A stretch of 64,000 nucleotides of DNA, from assembly GCA_021166775.1 (NCBI GenBank), contig JAJPEQ010000013.1, positions 434,001 through 498,000 on the forward strand. The letters are read 5' to 3'. Source of the DNA: Comamonas sp. GTDB taxonomy: Bacteria > Pseudomonadota > Gammaproteobacteria > Burkholderiales > Burkholderiaceae_C. Of this stretch, positions 26,446 to 34,356 are shown piece by piece (within the stretch, counting starts at the first letter, position 1; each line of letters starts with the position of its first letter). Made by a program: the position numbers and the translations under genes. A model generated the notes under the pieces. The model had not been told where the DNA came from. It did not search any database and worked only from the letters and a program-made list of their open reading frames with translations.

Positions 26446-26945
26446 GCCGCCTCCAGCCAGTGGGCGCGCTGCAGCAGGATCTCGCGGGCCACGCGCTGCG
26501 CGTCGGCCAGGCTGTGATCGCGCCAGTTGCCGCATTGCTCGATGTTGGCGTAGGGCACGGCCTGGGCGCTTTGCATTTCGGTGAGGATGCGCGCCAGCGC
26601 CTCGCACAGCACCTCGGCGCGTCCTTCGTTGACGAAGCCCAGATAAAAGCCCGTGCGGCAGCCCATGAGGCCCACGGACAGGAAGTTGCGCGGCAGCAGG
26701 CGATTGAAGCCCTCCAGCAGGAAGTGTTCGACCGAGTGCAGTTCGCTGCTCGTGAGGAAGGCGTCCCGGTTGGGCAGGCGCACGCGCAGATCGACCGCGT
26801 AGATCGTGTCACCGCCAGGCGTGGGCAAGGCGCTGCGCAGCTTGAGCGTGGGAGCCTTCAGTCGCCGGTGATCGAGTTCGCCGGTGAGGCCTGGGGGCCA
26901 GCCGAGCGCGGCTTCACCGTGGCGGGTGGGTGAGGGTACGTTCAT
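26442..26945 (-). CDS. luxS: S-ribosylhomocysteine lyase (LuxS) embedded in the cluster
   Basis: This 167-residue protein has all LuxS landmarks: LDH at 24-26, metal ligands H70 and H74 with E73 in HSVEH, catalytic C96 in GCRTGF, and third ligand C138 in CGNWRDH. LuxS splits S-ribosylhomocysteine into homocysteine and DPD, the AI-2 precursor. It sits between the TIM-barrel gene (3 nt) and the cyclase (4-nt overlap) with the same strand and coupling. It may therefore serve the pathway, either by clearing the methyltransferase by-product via ribosylhomocysteine or by acting on a pathway intermediate. Which of these applies is inference. Confidence 0.88.
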   Translation of the reverse strand: MNVPSPTRHGEAALGWPPGLTGELDHRRLKAPTLKLRSALPTPGGDTIYAVDLRVRLPNRDAFLTSSELHSVEHFLLEGFNRLLPRNFLSVGLMGCRTGFYLGFVNEGRAEVLCEALARILTEMQSAQAVPYANIEQCGNWRDHSLADAQRVAREILLQRAHWLEAA

Positions 26946-26948
26946 CGC

Positions 26949-28196
26949 TCAGGCGGCCCGGATGAGCGGCATGAGGTGGCGGTAGCTCGCGGCCAGCGCC
27001 TGCTCCCAGCCATCGATGTGGTGGTAGAGCTCGATCGCGCCGTAGCCGTCGAAGCCCTGATCCGTCAGGGCCTTGAAGCTCGCGGCGAAGTCCAGCGTGC
27101 CTTCGCCCGGCACTTCGTGAAAATGCACAATGCCGGTGCGGGTGTTGGCCACCATGCGCTCGATCAGCGGCACGCCCTGGGCGCCGCGCAGGTACGCGAC
27201 GACAGGGCGGGCGCGTTCGAGCACGTCATAGCTCAGGCCCGGCACGGAAATGAGGTAGGTGAAGATTTCATCGTCCAGCGGGCCTTGCCGCGTGGGCAGG
27301 CTGGCGTAGGCGACGGTCTGCAATGCGGCCCGGGTGCCTGCACGGGTCAGCAGTTCGTCGATGCGCCGCAGCCGCGCGGCGCTGGGTTGGCCGTCGGCGA
27401 AGTGGATCGCATGGGCCGGGTCGACGAGCAGGAAGTCGGCCGTGTCCTCGAAGTGCACCAGCGTGCTCGCGTGGGCGAGGTCGAAGGCGAGCGCCTCGCT
27501 GTCGTGGCGGATTTTGAGGTTCCAGCCCTCACGTGCATCCGAGATGTGCAGGTAGCGCGCGTGCGCCGCGGCCTCGCCCAGCGCCTGGATGTAGTTGGCC
27601 TCGGAGCAGTAGGCGTGGCAGATGTCGATGTGCAGCTTGAACTTGGGCGAGTCCACGGCGCGCATCAGCGCCAGGCCCTCGGCCAGGGTTTCGATGTGCA
27701 TGCCGGGCTCGGGCTCGATCAGGAGCGTGATGTCTTCCTCGGCGTGGATCTCGGCCAGGCACTCGCGAATCGAATCGACCAGCAGCTCGGTGGGGTTGAT
27801 CTCGGGGTGGGCGACGTGGTCCTCGCGCACGAAGCCGCTGCCGAAGGTGACGAGGTTCACGCCCAGCATGCGCGCCACATGGATGCCGCGCTTGACGAGG
27901 TCGATACGGCGCTTGCGCCCGGCATATTCCAGCGCCATGAGCGAGGGCTCATGCGGGCGCTGCGGATCGAAGAAGTGCGAGGCCGTGGCGACGCACGCGG
28001 GCTTGACGCGCAGGCGGCTCAGGTGCCGGCCCACGGCGCGCAGATCGTCGTCACCGAGGTTGAAGGGGTTGAACTGGCGGCGGTGAAACGAGACTTCGAC
28101 ACCCTCGTAGCCCGCGCGATCCACCGCGTCGAGCGCGGCGGAAAAATCAAGATTGGTGAGCCCGAAGGTGCTGTATGCGAGATGTATCTTGCCCAT
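26949..28196 (-). CDS. Xylose-isomerase-like TIM-barrel protein (EboE-like)
   Basis: This 415-residue protein begins MGKIHLAYSTFGLTN. The metal-binding quartet of sugar isomerases/epimerases of this fold can be placed at E161 (LLIEPEP), D191 (HIDICHAYC), H217 (LHISD) and E389 (GAIELYHH). HFHEVPGEGTLDF at 358-370 is a typical late-barrel motif. Residues about 225-350 are an insertion relative to a standard 280-residue enzyme, giving a length close to EboE proteins. It is the first gene of the five-gene coupled run, 105 nt after a Crp/Fnr gene. The reaction is unknown. The ATG at 28265 would add 23 unconserved residues. Confidence 0.8.
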   Translation of the reverse strand: MGKIHLAYSTFGLTNLDFSAALDAVDRAGYEGVEVSFHRRQFNPFNLGDDDLRAVGRHLSRLRVKPACVATASHFFDPQRPHEPSLMALEYAGRKRRIDLVKRGIHVARMLGVNLVTFGSGFVREDHVAHPEINPTELLVDSIRECLAEIHAEEDITLLIEPEPGMHIETLAEGLALMRAVDSPKFKLHIDICHAYCSEANYIQALGEAAAHARYLHISDAREGWNLKIRHDSEALAFDLAHASTLVHFEDTADFLLVDPAHAIHFADGQPSAARLRRIDELLTRAGTRAALQTVAYASLPTRQGPLDDEIFTYLISVPGLSYDVLERARPVVAYLRGAQGVPLIERMVANTRTGIVHFHEVPGEGTLDFAASFKALTDQGFDGYGAIELYHHIDGWEQALAASYRHLMPLIRAA

Positions 28197-28301
28197 GCGT
28201 AGCCAGGTCGTCGGTCGTTGAGCGGCGGCGGGCATTTTGCCACGCGCGGCCGGCGCGACCGCCAACGGATACCGCAGTGGAGGGTGGTGGTTTTGGCGGC
28301 T

Positions 28302-29048
28302 TCAGGCCGTCAGGTGATAGTCCTGCAGGCCTTGGGTATCGAGCACCTGCATCTGGCGGCCGTTGACGCGCAGCAGGCCGCGCTGGCTCAGATCCTGCAG
28401 GATGCGGGAAAAGTGCGCGGGGGTGAGGTTCAGGCGCGAGGCGATGGTGCGTTTGCTCACATCGAGCGTGAACGCCTGGCCGCCGGCGGTGGCCGATTCG
28501 CGCAGCAGAAAGCCGATGAGGCGTTGCGGACCCGAGTGCGTGGTGAAGGCGCCGAAATCGCAGATCGCCATGTACAGCTGGTGGCTCAGGTGCGCGATGA
28601 GGCGCTGCGCCAGCGGGCCGTGGGCGGCGATCAGCGGGCTCAGCACGCGTTCGTGCACGTGCAGCACCAGTGTGTCGGCCAGCGCGGTGGCGCTGGTGAT
28701 GTGGTCGTGGTGACTGAAGAGCGCTGCCTCGCCAAAGCTGGCTCCCGCGCCCAGCAGCCGCACCGTGCGCTCGCTGCCCGAGGCGGCGTTGTAGACGAGC
28801 TGCACCGAGCCATAGATGACGAAGCTCATGCCGTTGCAGCGCTGGCCGCGGCGGACGATCACGTCGCCCGGGACGTAGGTCTGGCGTTGCGTGGCGCTGG
28901 CCAGCAGCGCCAGCTGCGCACCGTCGAGGTCAGCAAACAGCGCCAGCCGCGAGAGCAGGGCGCGGATGCGCTGCTCCTGCTCGGTGGGAGAGACGGTGTC
29001 GGCGGTTGCCTTCTGGGACAGCGGCGCGGGTGCGGTTTCGGCTTTCAT
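28302..29048 (-). CDS. Crp/Fnr-family transcriptional regulator (upstream of the Ebo-LuxS cluster)
   Basis: This 248-residue protein has an N-terminal cyclic-nucleotide-binding-like beta-barrel (about 35-150, with GDVIVRRGQRC and SFGEAALF) and a C-terminal winged helix (SKRTIASRLNLTPAHFSRIL). The N-terminal cysteine cluster of FNR is absent, so it is not an Fe-S oxygen sensor of that type. Its 3' end is 105 nt from the TIM-barrel gene on the same strand, so it may be co-transcribed with and control the five-gene cluster. The ATG at 29048 is preferred; the ORF extends upstream to 29396 but that part is low-complexity and Arg/Pro-rich. Confidence 0.85.
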   Translation of the reverse strand: MKAETAPAPLSQKATADTVSPTEQEQRIRALLSRLALFADLDGAQLALLASATQRQTYVPGDVIVRRGQRCNGMSFVIYGSVQLVYNAASGSERTVRLLGAGASFGEAALFSHHDHITSATALADTLVLHVHERVLSPLIAAHGPLAQRLIAHLSHQLYMAICDFGAFTTHSGPQRLIGFLLRESATAGGQAFTLDVSKRTIASRLNLTPAHFSRILQDLSQRGLLRVNGRQMQVLDTQGLQDYHLTA

Positions 29049-29396
29049 GGTTTGGCAGTCTGGCCCGTGCGCGGCCGGGCCAATCCGAAGCCGCCGCACG
29101 AGCGGCGAATTTTCCCTTGTATCTTTGACGTGCGTGTTTGGCGATGTTGGCACGCCCGTATCTTCAGGGTTCTGTTCAGGGTTCTGGGTTGGCCGTGGCA
29201 CGTAGCCGGTCCTCCCGCGCTCCTGGGGAGCCCGTGCGTGAGTCTTCCCGCTGATCGTGGTGGGGGGCGATCGGACAGACCCGCTGGCCTGTGCCTGTGC
29301 GCTCCGATCTGCGCATTGGTGGGCATTGCCCCGATGAACCGGGACTCGGGCCAGGCTCGCGACAAACGCGGCGTTTGCGCTGAGGAAAGTGGCCAA
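29049..29396. other. Intergenic region between arsC and the Crp/Fnr gene
   Basis: These 348 nt hold no convincing gene. TTCAGGGTTCTG occurs twice in tandem (29163-29174, 29175-29186), 115-138 nt upstream of the Crp/Fnr start, and could be a regulator site. No strong promoter or terminator was recognised. Confidence 0.5.
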
Positions 29397-29825
29397 TCAG
29401 ACCCTGTGGCCCTTGGCATCCACGACCGTTTCGCCGTCTTCCTTGCGGAATGCGCCGCGCTGCGGCCGCGGCAGGATGTTCAGCACGGTCTCCGAAGGCC
29501 GGCACAGGCGCGTGCCCAGCGGCGTCACCACGATGGGCCGGTTGATGAGGATGGGGTGTTGCTCCATGACATCGAGCAATTGCTCATCCGTCCATTGGGG
29601 ATGGTCCAGGCCGAGTTCCGCATAGGGCGTGCCTTTTTCGCGCAGCGCTTCGCGCACGCTCAGTCCCGCATCGGCCAGGAGCTTGACCAGCGTGGCACGG
29701 TCGGGCGGGGTCTTCAGGTACTCGATGACCGTGGGCTCCTCGCCGCTGTTGCGGATCATGGCGAGCACGTTGCGCGATGTGCCGCAGGCGGGGTTGTGAT
29801 AGATCGTGATGGCGCTCATGGGCAT
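29397..29825 (-). CDS. arsC: Arsenate reductase, glutaredoxin-coupled ArsC
   Basis: This 142-residue ArsC-family enzyme has the catalytic cysteine in HNPACGTSRN. It reduces arsenate to arsenite using glutathione/glutaredoxin. It is the last gene of arsR-arsI-acr3-arsC, 7 nt after acr3. The start may be the first ATG (29825) or the second, two codons later. Confidence 0.94.
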   Translation of the reverse strand: MPMSAITIYHNPACGTSRNVLAMIRNSGEEPTVIEYLKTPPDRATLVKLLADAGLSVREALREKGTPYAELGLDHPQWTDEQLLDVMEQHPILINRPIVVTPLGTRLCRPSETVLNILPRPQRGAFRKEDGETVVDAKGHRV

Positions 29826-29832
29826 GTCCTGA

Positions 29833-30915
29833 TTATCGGGTGGAGAGTTTGCGGCCTCGCTCGTACCAGTCGCGCGAGCGGTTGACCACGCGCACGACCA
29901 GCAGCATCGCGGGAACCTCGATCAGCACGCCGACCACGGTGGCCAGCGCGGCGCCGGACTGGAAGCCGAACAGGCTGATGGCGGCGGCCACGGCCAGCTC
30001 GAAGAAGTTGCTCGCGCCGATCAACGCCGAGGGGCAGGCGATGCTGTGACGCTCGCCCAGCCGGCGGTTGAGCCAGTAGGCGATCCCGGAGTTGAAGAAC
30101 ACCTGAATCAGGATCGGCACCGCCAGCATGGCGATCACCAGCGGCTGTTGCAGGATGGCCTGCCCCTGAAAAGCGAACAACAACACCAGCGTGAGCAGCA
30201 GTGCCGCGATGGACAGCGGGCCCATGCGCGCCAGCGCGGCCTCGAACGCGGCCCGGCCTCGGCGCAGCAGCGCGCGGCGCCAGAACTGGGCCAGGATCAC
30301 CGGCACGACGATGTAAAGCGCCACGGACACCAGCAGCGTGTCCCACGGCACCGTAATGGCCGACAGGCCCAGCAGCAGGCCGACGATGGGTGCGAAGGCG
30401 AACACCATGACGGTGTCGTTCAAGGCCACCTGCGACAGCGTGAACACCGGATCGCCCCCGGTCAGTCGGCTCCAGACAAAGACCATTGCCGTGCAGGGCG
30501 CAGCGGCGAGCAGGATCAGGCCCGCAACATAGCTGTCGAGCTGGTCGGCGGGGAGCCACTGCGCGAAGACCTGGCGGATGAAGATCCACGCCAGCAGCGC
30601 CATCGAGAACGGCTTGACCGCCCAGTTCACGAACAGCGTCACGCCGATGCCACGCCAATGCTGCCTGACCTGGCTCAGAGCGCCGAAGTCCACCTTGAGC
30701 AGCATCGGAATGATCATGACCCAGATCAACAGGCCCACGGGCAGATTGACCTGGGCGATCTCCATGCGGCCGATGGCCTGGAACACGCCGGGTGCGAATT
30801 GGCCCAAGGCAACGCCGGCGACGATGCACAGCAGCACCCAGACGGTCAGGAAGCGCTCGAAGAGGCTCATGCCGGGCATGGCTGGCGCGCGGCCGGCCGT
30901 GGTGGCTTGTGTCAT
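29833..30915 (-). CDS. acr3: Arsenite efflux transporter ACR3
   Basis: This 360-residue inner-membrane protein has about ten helices. The essential cysteine is C141 in AAPCTAMVFVWS, and a conserved acidic segment GVLIEVPAML lies in a late helix. ACR3 carriers extrude arsenite using the proton motive force. It lies 12 nt after arsI and 7 nt before arsC, so export is paired with reduction. Confidence 0.95.
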   Translation of the reverse strand: MTQATTAGRAPAMPGMSLFERFLTVWVLLCIVAGVALGQFAPGVFQAIGRMEIAQVNLPVGLLIWVMIIPMLLKVDFGALSQVRQHWRGIGVTLFVNWAVKPFSMALLAWIFIRQVFAQWLPADQLDSYVAGLILLAAAPCTAMVFVWSRLTGGDPVFTLSQVALNDTVMVFAFAPIVGLLLGLSAITVPWDTLLVSVALYIVVPVILAQFWRRALLRRGRAAFEAALARMGPLSIAALLLTLVLLFAFQGQAILQQPLVIAMLAVPILIQVFFNSGIAYWLNRRLGERHSIACPSALIGASNFFELAVAAAISLFGFQSGAALATVVGVLIEVPAMLLVVRVVNRSRDWYERGRKLSTR

Positions 30916-30927
30916 GGGCGGCTCACG

Positions 30928-31371
30928 TCAGCAACAGGAAGTCCGGGATGAGCCCGTGCAGCACGCCGGGGCGGCCGCGGGTGCCGGGTGCTGCGCTTCG
31001 CTGAAGACCGGGATATTGCCCAGCGTGTGGAAATGCTCCCAGGCCACGCCCTGCGGGTCGGTGACCCAGTGCTTCTCGCTGCGCGCATAGCAGCAGGTCG
31101 TGGTGCCTTCATCCAGCAACGTCATTTCGGCCACCTCGGCGCGGGCCTTGAGCGCGGCCAGTTCCTCGGCATCGTCGGTCTGAATGCCCAGGTGGTCGAT
31201 GCCCGGCTTGCCGCCGCGCGCGGAGATGGCGAAGTTCACCGGCGGGTCTTCGAGCATCCATTTCGCGTAATCGACTTCGACGCGTGCCGGCTGGGCAGCG
31301 AACAGTTGCGAATAAAAGCCGATGCTGCGGTTCAGGTCATCGACGTGCAGGTGGACGTGAAAGCGTTTCAT
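30928..31371 (-). CDS. arsI: ArsI/CadI-family dioxygenase (C-As lyase)
   Basis: This 147-residue glyoxalase/VOC-fold protein has a vicinal cysteine pair C93-C94 (TTCCYARSEKHWV) that binds trivalent arsenicals in ArsI. Candidate Fe ligands are the N-terminal His cluster, H60 (IDHLGI) and E112 (WEHFH). ArsI cleaves the carbon-arsenic bond of methyl- and aryl-arsenicals. The C-terminus has extra cysteines (ACC, SCC). The start at 31371 gives MKRFHVHLHVDDL and is 10 nt after arsR. CadI naming is sometimes used for the same family. Confidence 0.88.
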   Translation of the reverse strand: MKRFHVHLHVDDLNRSIGFYSQLFAAQPARVEVDYAKWMLEDPPVNFAISARGGKPGIDHLGIQTDDAEELAALKARAEVAEMTLLDEGTTTCCYARSEKHWVTDPQGVAWEHFHTLGNIPVFSEAQHPAPAAAPACCTGSSRTSCC

Positions 31372-31381
31372 GGGGTGCCTT

Positions 31382-31711
31382 TCAGCAGGAGGTACAGACG
31401 GGGGAGGCATCGGTGGCCTCGCACGTGCCGCCCTGGCAGCAGTGTTCGGTCAGGTAGCCAAGCAGCTCGTTCATTTGGCCGAAGTCGGCGCGGTAAATGA
31501 GATTGCGGCCTTGCTGTTCAACCGTGACGAGGCCGGCGTGAGCCAGCTCCTTCAGGTGAAAGGACAGCGCGTTGCGAGCCACGTCGAGCCGGTCGGCCAG
31601 CACGCCGGGCGTGAGCCCCTCGGGGCCGGCAACGACCAAGGCGCGGAACGCACGCAGGCGCTGCGCATGGGCCAAGGCGCCAAGGGTAGTGACAGCTTGG
31701 ATTTCATCCAT
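31382..31711 (-). CDS. arsR: ArsR-family arsenic-responsive repressor
   Basis: This 109-residue winged-helix protein has helix-turn-helix LADRLDVARNALSFHLKEL. It lacks the ELCVC motif of the plasmid-type ArsR and instead has C-terminal cysteines C91, C92, C97, C106 and C109. The CC....C pattern resembles ArsR of the Acidithiobacillus ferrooxidans type, in which a C-terminal triad binds As(III). It is the first gene of the operon, directly behind its operator-like palindrome. Confidence 0.93.
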   Translation of the reverse strand: MDEIQAVTTLGALAHAQRLRAFRALVVAGPEGLTPGVLADRLDVARNALSFHLKELAHAGLVTVEQQGRNLIYRADFGQMNELLGYLTEHCCQGGTCEATDASPVCTSC

Positions 31712-31713
31712 CG

Positions 31714-31737
31714 TTCAATTATACAACATTTATTGAA
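31714..31737 (-). promoter_or_regulatory. ars operator/promoter
   Basis: TTCAAT (31714-31719) and ATTGAA (31732-31737) form a 24-bp palindromic site starting 3 nt before the arsR ATG. TATAAT, read on the minus strand (complement of 31718-31723), lies inside it. ArsR binding there would block RNA polymerase. The leader must be very short. Confidence 0.7.
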
Positions 31738-31868
31738 TAATAGTGATGAAATGCTTGTTTTTCAATCAGGCGCGATACGCTTGAGAAACTTGACTTGCAT
31801 GGCAGTTGCTCATGCCGGCGCGGCCGTGGCGCGCCGCGGCCGAACGGCGCGCGCAGGGTGTCAGCGCA

Positions 31869-33122
31869 TCAGCGTGTGGCCGACCCTGCAGGTGCGTATT
31901 TGCCCAGCTCCCACTTGGCGATGGCGTTGCGGTGCACCTCGTCCGGGCCGTCGGCAAAGCGCAGCGTGCGCGCGTTGGCGTAGGCGTAGGCGAGCGGAAA
32001 ATCGTCGCTCACGCCGCCGCCACCATGCGCCTGGATGGCCCAGTCGATCACCTGGCAGGCCATGCTGGGCGCGACGACCTTGATCATCGCGATCTCGGTG
32101 CGCGCGACCTTGTTGCCCGCGGTGTCCATCATCCATGCGGCCTTGAGGGTGAGCAGGCGCGCCATGTCGATCTTGCAGCGGGCTTCGGCGATGCGCTCCT
32201 GCGTCACGGTCTGCGCGGCGATGGGTTTGCCGAAGGCCACGCGGCTGCTGGCGCGCTTGCACATGAGTTCCAGCGCGCGCTCGGCCTGGCCGATCAGGCG
32301 CATGCAGTGGTGGATGCGCCCCGGGCCCAGGCGCCCCTGCGCGATCTCGAAGCCGCGGCCCTCACCCAGCAGGATGTTGGCCACGGGCACGCGCACATGG
32401 TCGAAGAGCACTTCGGCGTGGCCGTGCGGCGCATCGTCGTAGCCGAAGACGCTGAGATTGCGCAGCACCGTGATGCCCGGGGTGTCCGAGGGCACGACGA
32501 TCATGCTCTGCTGCGAGTGCCTGGGCGCATCCGGGTCGGTCTTGCCCATGGTGATGAAGACCTTGCAGCGCGGGTCGCCCGCGCCGCTGGTCCACCACTT
32601 GCGGCCGGTGATGACGTAGTCGTTGCCGTCGCGCTCGATGCGCGTGGTGATGTTGGTGGCGTCGCTGCTGGCCACTTCGGGCTCGGTCATGGCGAAGCCC
32701 GAGCGGATGCGCCCTTCGAGCAGGGGCGTCAGCCATTCGGCCTTGATGGCTTCGCTGCCGTAGCGGGCGATGGTTTCCATGTTGCCGGTGTCGGGTGCCG
32801 AGCAGTTGAAGACCTCGCTGGCCCAGAGCACGCGCCCCATGATCTCGGCCAGCGGCGCGTATTCCTGGTTGGTCAGGCCCGCGCCGTGGTAGCCCGAGGC
32901 TTCGGCGGTATCGACCGGCAGGAACAGGTTCCACAGGCCCGCGGCCTGGGCCTTGGGCTTGAGGTTTTCGATGGTCTTGAGCGGCGTCCAGCGTTTGCCC
33001 GCGCTCGTGTTCGCGGCCAGTTCGGCCGCGAGCTCCTTTTCCGCCGGGTAGATGTGTTCATCCATGAACTGCGTCAGGCGCGCCTGCAGTTCTCGGGTCC
33101 TGGGGGAGTAGTCGAAGTCCAT
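31869..33122 (-). CDS. Acyl-CoA dehydrogenase, ACAD10/11-like
   Basis: This 417-residue flavoenzyme of the acyl-CoA dehydrogenase family has [15 protein letters not shown] and [13 protein letters not shown] in the FAD/substrate region and a C-terminal [15 protein letters not shown] segment. It follows, on the same strand and 34 nt away, a gene for an APH-type kinase. Human ACAD10/ACAD11 fuse these two domains and degrade 4-hydroxy acids via 4-phosphoacyl-CoA. The split pair suggests the same job here; this is inference from architecture. Confidence 0.9.
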   Translation of the reverse strand: MDFDYSPRTRELQARLTQFMDEHIYPAEKELAAELAANTSAGKRWTPLKTIENLKPKAQAAGLWNLFLPVDTAEASGYHGAGLTNQEYAPLAEIMGRVLWASEVFNCSAPDTGNMETIARYGSEAIKAEWLTPLLEGRIRSGFAMTEPEVASSDATNITTRIERDGNDYVITGRKWWTSGAGDPRCKVFITMGKTDPDAPRHSQQSMIVVPSDTPGITVLRNLSVFGYDDAPHGHAEVLFDHVRVPVANILLGEGRGFEIAQGRLGPGRIHHCMRLIGQAERALELMCKRASSRVAFGKPIAAQTVTQERIAEARCKIDMARLLTLKAAWMMDTAGNKVARTEIAMIKVVAPSMACQVIDWAIQAHGGGGVSDDFPLAYAYANARTLRFADGPDEVHRNAIAKWELGKYAPAGSATR

Positions 33123-33156
33123 GGGGCTTTCCTCGATGGTGGTTTGGATGGGAAGG

Positions 33157-34242
33157 TCAACCGCGGCTGGCGAACGACCAGGCGAGCACCGCCATGGGTC
33201 GGGCCTGCGCGCCCGCGGCCTTCGCTTCGGCGCTGGCGGCGGTGCCGTCTTCCACGCGCTTGGCGATGCCCTGCAGGATGGCGGCGATGCGAAACAGGTT
33301 GTAGGCGAGGTAGAAGTTCCAGTCGGCGTGCAGGCTGGCGGTGTCCTTGATGCCGCTGCGCTCGCAGTAGCGGTGGATGTAGTCGCGCTCGCTCGGGATG
33401 CCCAGCTGCGCCAGGTCCAGCCCGGCGATGCCGCGCCCCAGCTGCGCCGGGATATGCCAGCTCATGCAGTGGTAGGCAAAGTCGGCCAGCGGGTGGCCGA
33501 GCGTGGACAATTCCCAGTCGAGCACCGCGATGATGCGCGGCTCGCTCGCGTGGAACATCAGGTTGTCCAGCCGATAGTCGCCGTGCACGATGGCGACGCG
33601 GCTCTCGTCGCGCGCGCTCTCGGGCATGTGCGCGGGCAGCCAGTCCATCAGGCGGTCCATCTCGGTGATGGGCTCGGTGACGGAGGCGCGGTACTGCTTG
33701 CTCCAGCGGCCGATCTGGCGCTCGAAATAGTTGCCCGGCTTGCCGTAGTGCGCCAGACCCTGCGCCGCGGGGTTCACGCGGTGCAGCGCGGCGATCACGC
33801 GATTCATCTCGTCGTAGATCGCGCCGCGCTCGGCCACGCTCATGCCGGGCAGGGACTGATCCCAGAGCACGCGCCCCTGCATGTGCTCCATGAGGTAGAA
33901 CGCGCGGCCGATGACGGATTCGTCCTCGCACAGCGCGATCATGCGCGGCACCGGCACGTCGGTACCCGCCAGGCCCTGCATCACCGCGAATTCGCGCTCG
34001 ATGGCGTGCGCCGAAGGCAGCAGTTTGGCCACCGGCCCGGGTTTGGAGCGCATCACGTAGCTGCGCGCGGGCGTGCTCAAGAGGTAGGTGGGGTTGGATT
34101 GCCCGCCCTTGAACAGATCCACCTGCAGCGGCCCGGTGAAGCCTTCGACGTGCTCGCGCGCCCAGGCGGTGAAGGCATCGACATCGAAGGCGTGCCGGCC
34201 CGAGACCGGGCGCGTGCCGATGAACTGGTCGTAGGAAGCCAT
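33157..34242 (-). CDS. APH-type phosphotransferase paired with the acyl-CoA dehydrogenase
   Basis: This 361-residue kinase-fold protein has the catalytic HGDYRLDN and the metal-binding [10 protein letters not shown], the aminoglycoside-phosphotransferase/choline-kinase signature. In the ACAD10/11 context the family phosphorylates the 4-hydroxyl of hydroxyacyl-CoA. Gene order (kinase then dehydrogenase) mirrors the domain order in ACAD10/11. The ATG at 34242 gives [13 protein letters not shown]; the ATG at 34296 would add 18 residues over the upstream palindrome. Confidence 0.88.
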   Translation of the reverse strand: MASYDQFIGTRPVSGRHAFDVDAFTAWAREHVEGFTGPLQVDLFKGGQSNPTYLLSTPARSYVMRSKPGPVAKLLPSAHAIEREFAVMQGLAGTDVPVPRMIALCEDESVIGRAFYLMEHMQGRVLWDQSLPGMSVAERGAIYDEMNRVIAALHRVNPAAQGLAHYGKPGNYFERQIGRWSKQYRASVTEPITEMDRLMDWLPAHMPESARDESRVAIVHGDYRLDNLMFHASEPRIIAVLDWELSTLGHPLADFAYHCMSWHIPAQLGRGIAGLDLAQLGIPSERDYIHRYCERSGIKDTASLHADWNFYLAYNLFRIAAILQGIAKRVEDGTAASAEAKAAGAQARPMAVLAWSFASRG

Positions 34243-34292
34243 GGCCAGCCTTTCAAAAAGAGTAGCTGCCAGCGCATGCCAGCAAATGAAAT

Positions 34293-34320
34293 CCAACGAT
34301 AAAATAATTGAAATCGTTGG
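34293..34320. promoter_or_regulatory. 28-bp palindrome upstream of the phosphotransferase gene
   Basis: Perfect 8-bp arms CCAACGAT (34293-34300) and ATCGTTGG (34313-34320) flank an AT-rich 12-nt centre, 51-78 nt before the kinase start. It has no T-tract, so an operator is more likely than a terminator. The AACGAT half-sites recall the site before the ETF:quinone oxidoreductase gene. Confidence 0.55.
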
Positions 34321-34323
34321 TGG

Positions 34324-34347
34324 AAAAGCGTGGGCAGCTACGCTTTT
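34324..34347 (-). terminator. Terminator-like hairpin after the second Crp/Fnr gene
   Basis: AAAAGCGT (34324-34331) pairs with ACGCTTTT (34340-34347) around an 8-nt loop, 10 nt after the regulator's stop codon. The A/T part is in the stem, so it could work in either direction. Confidence 0.5.
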
Positions 34348-34356
34348 GATTGCATG

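Noticed and set aside
28302..29048. Calling the cluster's Crp/Fnr regulator an FNR oxygen sensor
   Set aside because: It lacks the N-terminal cysteine cluster needed for the Fe-S centre.
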